Assembly: GCA_964353015.1 (NCBI GenBank)
Contig: CAYGUA010000009.1
Location: 101,030 to 165,029 of the forward strand
Length of the DNA: 64,000 nucleotides
Source of the DNA: JAMZMI01 sp964353015
GTDB taxonomy: Bacteria > Bacteroidota > Bacteroidia > Cytophagales > Cyclobacteriaceae
Direction: 5' to 3'
Shown: one piece after another, positions 59,289 to 64,000 of the stretch
Layout of the letters: every line of letters starts with the position of its first letter
Position numbering within the stretch: the first letter of the stretch is position 1
Made by a program: the position numbers and the translations under genes
The notes under the pieces: generated by a model
What the model was told of the DNA's origin: nothing
The model's database searches: none
The model's input: the letters and a program-made list of their open reading frames with translations, nothing else

Positions 59289-61514
59289 ATGAATACTTCA
59301 GAAAAATCCATTAAAAAAACATTTCCAGTAACCGGAATGACTTGTGCAAGTTGTTCCAATAGTGTCGAGAGCATACTTAAAAGTCAGAAAGGTGTGTTTC
59401 AGGCACAAGTAAATCTTGCATCAAATAGTGTATTGGTTGATTTTAATCCTGAACAAATCAAATCTAAAAATCTTAAAAAAGCAGTTCAATCAATTGGGTA
59501 TGACCTTACATTGATGGACAATGAAGAGGATCTTTCCGCTGAGGTCGACAAACAAAAAAAATCTGCTTATAAGAAACTAAAACTTAATGTCTTTTGGGCT
59601 GGTGCACTATCCCTTCCAGTAATGATATTATCTATGGCATTTCCCGAACTGGAATACGGGAAAGTCATTTCAGCATTGCTCGCCGCTCCCGTGTTGTTTA
59701 TTTTCGGCAGGAGGTTTTTCATTGGTGCATGGAAACAACTCAAAAACAAATCGGCCAATATGGACACATTGGTTGCGCTAAGTACCTCAATAGCCTATTT
59801 TTTCAGTTTATTCAATCTGTTTTTCCCCTCCGTTTTTCTATCGAGAGGTCTACAACCTCATGTTTATTTTGAAGCTTCCGCCATTATTATTTTTTTCATT
59901 CTAATCGGAAAATTATTGGAAGAAAAAGCCAAGTCACGAACGGCAGATGCTATCAAGAAACTGATCGGACTACAACCAAAAACAGTATCAGTAATTGATC
60001 AAGATGGGAAAAGTCTGGAAACTCAGATCAAAAACGTCAAAATCAATGATTTGATTTTGATCAAACCTGGACAAAAAATACCTGTAGATGGCGTGGTAAC
60101 TGACGGAAACTCTTTTGTAGATGAAAGTACGCTAACTGGAGAACCGATTCCTGTTGAAAAACAAAGTGGGTCTTCTTTGACATCTGGCACCATCAATCAG
60201 CAAGGAAGTCTCACCATGAAGGCAATAAAAGTCGGTGATCAAACCTTCCTGAATCAGCTCATCAAGATGGTGGAAGAAGCACAGGGCAGTAAGGCACAAA
60301 TTCAGAAACTAGTTGATAAAATCGCAGGTATTTTCGTACCGATTGTTATCTCATTGTCCTTATTAAGTCTGATTATATGGTTGATTTTCGGAGGTGAAAA
60401 TGCATTGGTTCATGGTCTGCTTTCGATGGTGTCCGTTTTGGTAATTGCCTGTCCTTGCGCCTTGGGCTTGGCCACTCCTACCGCCATTATGGTTGGTGTG
60501 GGGAAAGGAAGTGAAAATGGTATTTTGATCAAAAACGCACAAAGTCTCGAATTGGCGCATAAAGTAGATACCATCATTTTGGATAAAACAGGTACCATCA
60601 CAGAAGGAAAACCTTCGGTTCAAAATGAGTTGTGGTTTACGGAAGATTTGGCGTTCAAAAAGACGCTTCAAACTATCGAGTCCAAAAGTGATCATCCTTT
60701 GGCGCTAGCTGTGTCTAAGCATCTTGAGAATATTGATGCCAATGAAACTAAAGTTCAGTCTTTAACAAACCTATTAGGTAAAGGAATCATGGCAACTGTA
60801 GATGCTAAAAACTACTTTGTCGGAAATAGAAAACTCCTGGATGACATGAAAATAGCCATTCACACAGAGACGGAAACAAAAATCACCAATTGGGAAGAAT
60901 TATCTCTGACAGTCATTTATTTTTTCAATCGCAAAGAACTTTTGGCAATCCTAGGAATCGCAGATCAAATTAAAGCGACAAGTAAGACCGCAATCGCCGA
61001 AATGATCAAACAAAACCTTGAAGTCATCATGCTCACTGGCGATCATGAAAATACGGCTGGAAGCATCGCAAAACAAGTGGGAATCACAACTTTCAAGTCT
61101 GGATTATTGCCACAAGACAAGGCAAACTATGTGAAAGAACTACAAGCTCAAGGAAGAATCGTTGCAATGGTAGGTGATGGAATCAACGACAGTCAAGCGC
61201 TGGCACAGGCAGATGTAAGCATTGCCATGGGGCAAGGATCTGATATTGCCATAGATGTGGCGAGCATGACCATCATTTCTTCCAATCTTATTAAGGTGAC
61301 AGAAGCTTTACGATTATCTAAAAACACCATCCACACCATCCGACAAAATCTCTTTTGGGCATTTGTTTACAATGTGATAGGTATTCCACTTGCCGCTGGA
61401 CTCCTTTACCCGGTCAATGGATTTTTACTCAACCCGATGATAGCCAGTGCCGCTATGGCGCTAAGCTCCGTTTCGGTTGTATTAAATAGTCTGAGATTGA
61501 AATATGCCAAATGA
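59289..61514 (+). CDS. copA: copper-exporting P1B-type ATPase
   Basis: The 741-residue ATPase has an N-terminal HMA domain (GMTCASC, C19/C22), eight membrane helices, the actuator TGEPIPVEK, the membrane metal site C388-P-C390, the phosphorylation site D432 (DKTGT) and the hinge VGDGINDSQA. It pumps Cu+ out of the cytoplasm. I chose ATG 59289 because the HMA domain then starts at residue 10; ATG 59265 is 24 bases upstream. It lies after the HMA-AraC regulator and overlaps the next gene start (ATGA). Confidence 0.95.
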   Translation: MNTSEKSIKKTFPVTGMTCASCSNSVESILKSQKGVFQAQVNLASNSVLVDFNPEQIKSKNLKKAVQSIGYDLTLMDNEEDLSAEVDKQKKSAYKKLKLNVFWAGALSLPVMILSMAFPELEYGKVISALLAAPVLFIFGRRFFIGAWKQLKNKSANMDTLVALSTSIAYFFSLFNLFFPSVFLSRGLQPHVYFEASAIIIFFILIGKLLEEKAKSRTADAIKKLIGLQPKTVSVIDQDGKSLETQIKNVKINDLILIKPGQKIPVDGVVTDGNSFVDESTLTGEPIPVEKQSGSSLTSGTINQQGSLTMKAIKVGDQTFLNQLIKMVEEAQGSKAQIQKLVDKIAGIFVPIVISLSLLSLIIWLIFGGENALVHGLLSMVSVLVIACPCALGLATPTAIMVGVGKGSENGILIKNAQSLELAHKVDTIILDKTGTITEGKPSVQNELWFTEDLAFKKTLQTIESKSDHPLALAVSKHLENIDANETKVQSLTNLLGKGIMATVDAKNYFVGNRKLLDDMKIAIHTETETKITNWEELSLTVIYFFNRKELLAILGIADQIKATSKTAIAEMIKQNLEVIMLTGDHENTAGSIAKQVGITTFKSGLLPQDKANYVKELQAQGRIVAMVGDGINDSQALAQADVSIAMGQGSDIAIDVASMTIISSNLIKVTEALRLSKNTIHTIRQNLFWAFVYNVIGIPLAAGLLYPVNGFLLNPMIASAAMALSSVSVVLNSLRLKYAK

Positions 61515-62020
61515 TTTCCGTTTTCGGCTTATCTTTAAGTATGCCTGAAAACCAAAATATCATACATTCATTTTATTCGGCTTTTCAAAGAAAGGACTCA
61601 ATGGCCATGGGTGCCTTGTATCATGAAGATGCCACCTTTGAAGATCCTGCATTTGGCAAGCTTTCTTCGGATCAAGCTAAATCTATGTGGGCGATGCTCA
61701 TAGCGCGTGGAGGTGAAAATCTGAAGATTGAGTTTGAAATCATACATGAGGATGCTAAAAGTGCTCAAGTTATTTGGCAAGCCTGGTATGAGTTCAGTAA
61801 AACCGAACGCCCGGTTCACAATGTAATCACAGCGTCCTTTGATATTAAAGATGGAAAAATTATTAAGCATGTAGACAAATTCTCCTTTTGGAAATGGTCG
61901 AGAATGGCTTTGGGCACACCTGGATTATTACTCGGCTGGTCTCCTTTGATTAAAAATAAAGTAAGAAAGGAAAGCCTAAAAATCCTGCATCGATATATGA
62001 CTGCCGAAAAAATCAATTAA
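61511..62020 (+). CDS. SnoaL-like/NTF2-superfamily protein
   Basis: The 169-residue protein folds as an NTF2/SnoaL-like cone: FYSAFQRKDSMAMGALYHEDATFEDPAFG, and WYEFSKTERPVHNVITASF further on. Only part of each motif is listed here. ATG 61511 overlaps the copA stop (ATGA); ATG 61541 (MPENQN) is an alternative start that leaves the domain intact. Function unknown; such proteins can be small isomerases or hydrolases, or simply ligand-binding. Probably in the copA operon. Confidence 0.85.
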   Translation: MISVFGLSLSMPENQNIIHSFYSAFQRKDSMAMGALYHEDATFEDPAFGKLSSDQAKSMWAMLIARGGENLKIEFEIIHEDAKSAQVIWQAWYEFSKTERPVHNVITASFDIKDGKIIKHVDKFSFWKWSRMALGTPGLLLGWSPLIKNKVRKESLKILHRYMTAEKIN

Positions 62021-62040
62021 TTTTTATTCTGAATCGAATC

Positions 62041-62568
62041 ATGGAAGAACTAAAATATCCAATAGGAAAATTGACATTTCCTGATGTAATAACAAATGCC
62101 AATATCCAAACATGGATTAAAGACATTGCGGAATTCCCATCACAACTCAGATCCGAGGTTGACAAGCTTTCACCTGAACAATTGGAATGGAAATACAGAC
62201 CGGATGGATGGTGTATAAGGCAAGTGGTACATCATTGTGCTGACAGCCACATCAATAGTCAGATGCGGTTCAAACTTGCGCTCACTGAAGATAAACCTAC
62301 CATCAAGCCTTATGAAGAGGCATTATGGGCTTTGCTTCCAGATATGCATAGTCCCGTAGAATGGTCTATTGAACTTATGGTCAATTTGCACAAACGCTGG
62401 GTTAGATTATTGGAAAATTTGAGTGAGAATGATTTAAAGAAAGAATACATCCACCCTGAACACGGAAGATCATTCAATTTGGCACAAACCATAGCACTTT
62501 ATTCATGGCATTGCAGACATCACCTGGCACATGTAAAACAAGCCAAAGCAAGCGGAGGAAAATACTAA
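62041..62568 (+). CDS. DinB/YfiT-family putative metal-dependent hydrolase
   Basis: The 175-residue four-helix protein belongs to the DinB/YfiT group: PIGKLTFPDVIT start, WKYRPDGWCIRQVVHHCADSH and WHCRHHLAHVKQ near the end. The metal ligands correspond to H64 or H65, H157 and H161 (YfiT of Bacillus uses H67, H160, H164). It is cytoplasmic; the substrate is unknown, though some members act as thiol transferases (bacillithiol S-transferase type). It follows the SnoaL-like gene by 20 bases. Confidence 0.9.
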   Translation: MEELKYPIGKLTFPDVITNANIQTWIKDIAEFPSQLRSEVDKLSPEQLEWKYRPDGWCIRQVVHHCADSHINSQMRFKLALTEDKPTIKPYEEALWALLPDMHSPVEWSIELMVNLHKRWVRLLENLSENDLKKEYIHPEHGRSFNLAQTIALYSWHCRHHLAHVKQAKASGGKY

Positions 62569-62808
62569 ATGAAATTATTAATCGATATTCTTGGTTGGGT
62601 CGGTTCTGTTGAAGTGATCATTGCCTATTTTCTTATCAGCTCAAATAAAGTCAATGGACAGTCGGTGATGTATCAAGTCTTGAATCTTACCGGAGCGGTT
62701 TTTTTAATCATCAACACGATTTATTACGGAGCATATCCATCATCCTTAATCAATGTTGTCTGGGTAGGAATTGCCGGGTATGCTTTGATCAAAATGTGGA
62801 TTAAGTGA
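62569..62808 (+). CDS. small membrane protein of the CBU_0592 family
   Basis: The 79-residue protein consists of three hydrophobic segments (about 3-24, 34-52, 58-77), with GWVGSVEVIIAYFLIS and NLTGAVFLIINTIYYGAYPS motifs typical of the CBU_0592 group. It begins directly after the DinB stop. Function unknown; inner membrane. It is convergent with the TPR gene. Confidence 0.85.
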   Translation: MKLLIDILGWVGSVEVIIAYFLISSNKVNGQSVMYQVLNLTGAVFLIINTIYYGAYPSSLINVVWVGIAGYALIKMWIK

Positions 62809-62810
62809 TG

Positions 62811-63980
62811 TTACTCACAATATTTTGTCATTATTTCTTCTGCTTCTGTCATTCCTAAATATTTAGCCTTGGACAGATACAAACAGGCTTCTACTGATTT
62901 ATCCAATTCTAAATAAGCCATAGCGGCATTGTACCAAGTCATGGCATGAAGTGGATCAGCCGCCAGATATTGATTATAATAAGCAAGCGCATTTTCAAAT
63001 TGCTTTTGGTAGAAATAGGTATTTCCTATCAAGTAAAATGCTTCCAAACGATGAGGTTCCAAATACTGTGCCCGAGCAAAGTCGCTTCTGGCAGCTGAAT
63101 ACTCTTTAAGATTGGTCAGTACTCTTCCACGATTGATCAATGACAATCCATCTTCTGACTGTGTTAGCACTTGATTGTAATATTGGAGCGCTCGTCGGTA
63201 ATCCTTTGTTTCAAGCGCTCTTGCTGCCAAAAGATTTATCGTCGGGTTAAATTGATCCTCGTCCATAAATGATTCAGGCAGCTCTGTATCCGCATCAATC
63301 AGAACCAAATTGTACCAGGCCAATTGATGATCCACTTGTAGGTTTATTGCTTCCTTAAAATCCTTTTTTGCTTCTTCTGGATTTTCTTGTAATTCGGCAA
63401 GCAATCCACGATTTACATAGAAATCTGGATGCGGTTGGATCTCAATGGCTTTTGAATAATCCTTCTGTGCAGCCTCATAGTTACCAATTTTTTGGTAAGC
63501 CTGACCTCTGTAATTGTAAAGTCTGGCATTTAGATTAGCCAATGTTACAATCGTATTTTGTTGACTACCTTTTGGATCAATCTGGAAATAGACACTTCTC
63601 GTATCAGCTGAAACTGCATTGAGGATAAGGTAATTAAAATCAGCCAAAGCTTGCTCTGGATCATTATAAGCTAAGTAAATAAGCGCTTTTTGAAAATATG
63701 CTTCAAAAAAACGTTCATTATATCTCACAGTAGCTTCGTATTCAGCCACTGCTCTCAGAGGTTTGTTTTCTGCCTCAAATATCAACCCACTAAGATAATA
63801 GTTCTCAGAAGTGGCTTGATATTTAATAGCCAAATCAATATGATCACGCGCCAATCCAAAAGAATTATTTCGATAGTATTCTAAAGCCTGATCATAATGA
63901 TCAGCTGCAAGCTCGTATTTGCTCTGAGCATATAGGTCGAAGTGTAGAATCAGGATGATTATAAATGAAAATGTCTTCAC
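62811..63980 (-). CDS. exported TPR-repeat protein
   Basis: The 389-residue protein has a signal peptide (1-18, FDLYAQ|S) and about nine TPR units along the whole length (for example ADHYDQALEYYRNN, LAYNDPEQALADFNYLI, YSKAIEIQPHPDFYVNRG, FYQKQFENALAYYNQYL). TPR proteins are scaffolds in envelope complexes. No catalytic motif. The start at 63980 is within the window, 20 bases from its end, so the gene seems complete. Ends 2 bases from the convergent CBU_0592 gene. Confidence 0.88.
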   Translation of the reverse strand: MKTFSFIIILILHFDLYAQSKYELAADHYDQALEYYRNNSFGLARDHIDLAIKYQATSENYYLSGLIFEAENKPLRAVAEYEATVRYNERFFEAYFQKALIYLAYNDPEQALADFNYLILNAVSADTRSVYFQIDPKGSQQNTIVTLANLNARLYNYRGQAYQKIGNYEAAQKDYSKAIEIQPHPDFYVNRGLLAELQENPEEAKKDFKEAINLQVDHQLAWYNLVLIDADTELPESFMDEDQFNPTINLLAARALETKDYRRALQYYNQVLTQSEDGLSLINRGRVLTNLKEYSAARSDFARAQYLEPHRLEAFYLIGNTYFYQKQFENALAYYNQYLAADPLHAMTWYNAAMAYLELDKSVEACLYLSKAKYLGMTEAEEIMTKYCE

Positions 63981-64000
63981 AATCGTGTTAAACGAAATGG

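Noticed and set aside
1..64000. tRNA, rRNA, prophage or transposon genes
   Set aside because: Looked for along both strands by eye; no cloverleaf, transposase, integrase or att-like duplication was recognised. A tRNAscan or ISfinder search was not possible.

Overview
The window looks like chromosomal DNA of a Bacteroidota bacterium, most likely a marine or aquatic member of the Cytophagales. Signs of this are the AT-rich composition, two giant secreted proteins with C-terminal type IX secretion (T9SS) sorting domains, a TonB receptor with an N-terminal carboxypeptidase-regulatory-like domain, TAnnTTTG-type promoter boxes, few Shine-Dalgarno sequences, and families typical of the phylum (DUF4374, PckA, LytTR regulators, HMA-AraC regulators). 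No rRNA, tRNA, CRISPR array or insertion sequence was seen. Genes are dense: the longest gene-free stretch is about 274 bases (6352-6625), so there is no empty region above 300 bases. The sequence has one assembly gap of 100 Ns at 38812-38911.

Layout. 1-2573: end of a membrane protein and two coupled GT2 glycosyltransferases. 2680-6351 (minus): a nitric-oxide signalling operon of an H-NOX haem sensor, a tripartite hybrid histidine kinase and a LytTR response regulator. 6558-16684 (plus): an iron block with an orphan LuxR-type regulator, feoA, feoB, a FeoB-associated small protein, a tiny Cys/Lys-rich protein with its overlapping partner, ferritin, and a TonB receptor/DUF4374 lipoprotein/DUF4198 protein/PepSY membrane protein operon resembling the Bacteroides XusABC xenosiderophore system. 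A palindrome of the form TTTAGAA-N3-TTCTAAA recurs upstream of three of these units and may be a shared iron operator. 16907-26682: a phosphodiesterase, then a glycan cluster of four glycosyltransferase genes (one a two-domain fusion), an FkbM methyltransferase, two tandem sulfotransferases and a cyclic-peptide-type ABC exporter.

26806-30141: a sodium:solute symporter and PEP carboxykinase. 30388-39768: a 1834-residue beta-helix protein with dockerin-like and cohesin-like domains, followed by a 1282-residue protein with three cohesin-like regions and cadherin-like repeats, both T9SS cargo. 39840-45570: secreted or lipid-anchored peptidases (M28, M49-like), a beta-propeller lipoprotein and a DEAD-box helicase. 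45601-54498: housekeeping genes (NhaD, tgt-lptF/G-DMT operon, ECF sigma factor, rsmG). 54636-57753: a TM2 protein convergent with an unusual exported YidD-like four-gene operon. 57835-62808: a sirtuin, an HMA-AraC regulator with the copper ATPase CopA, and small enzymes. The window ends with a TPR protein.

The regions that deserve most attention are the iron block with its shared palindrome, the cohesin/dockerin T9SS pair and the exported YidD operon.
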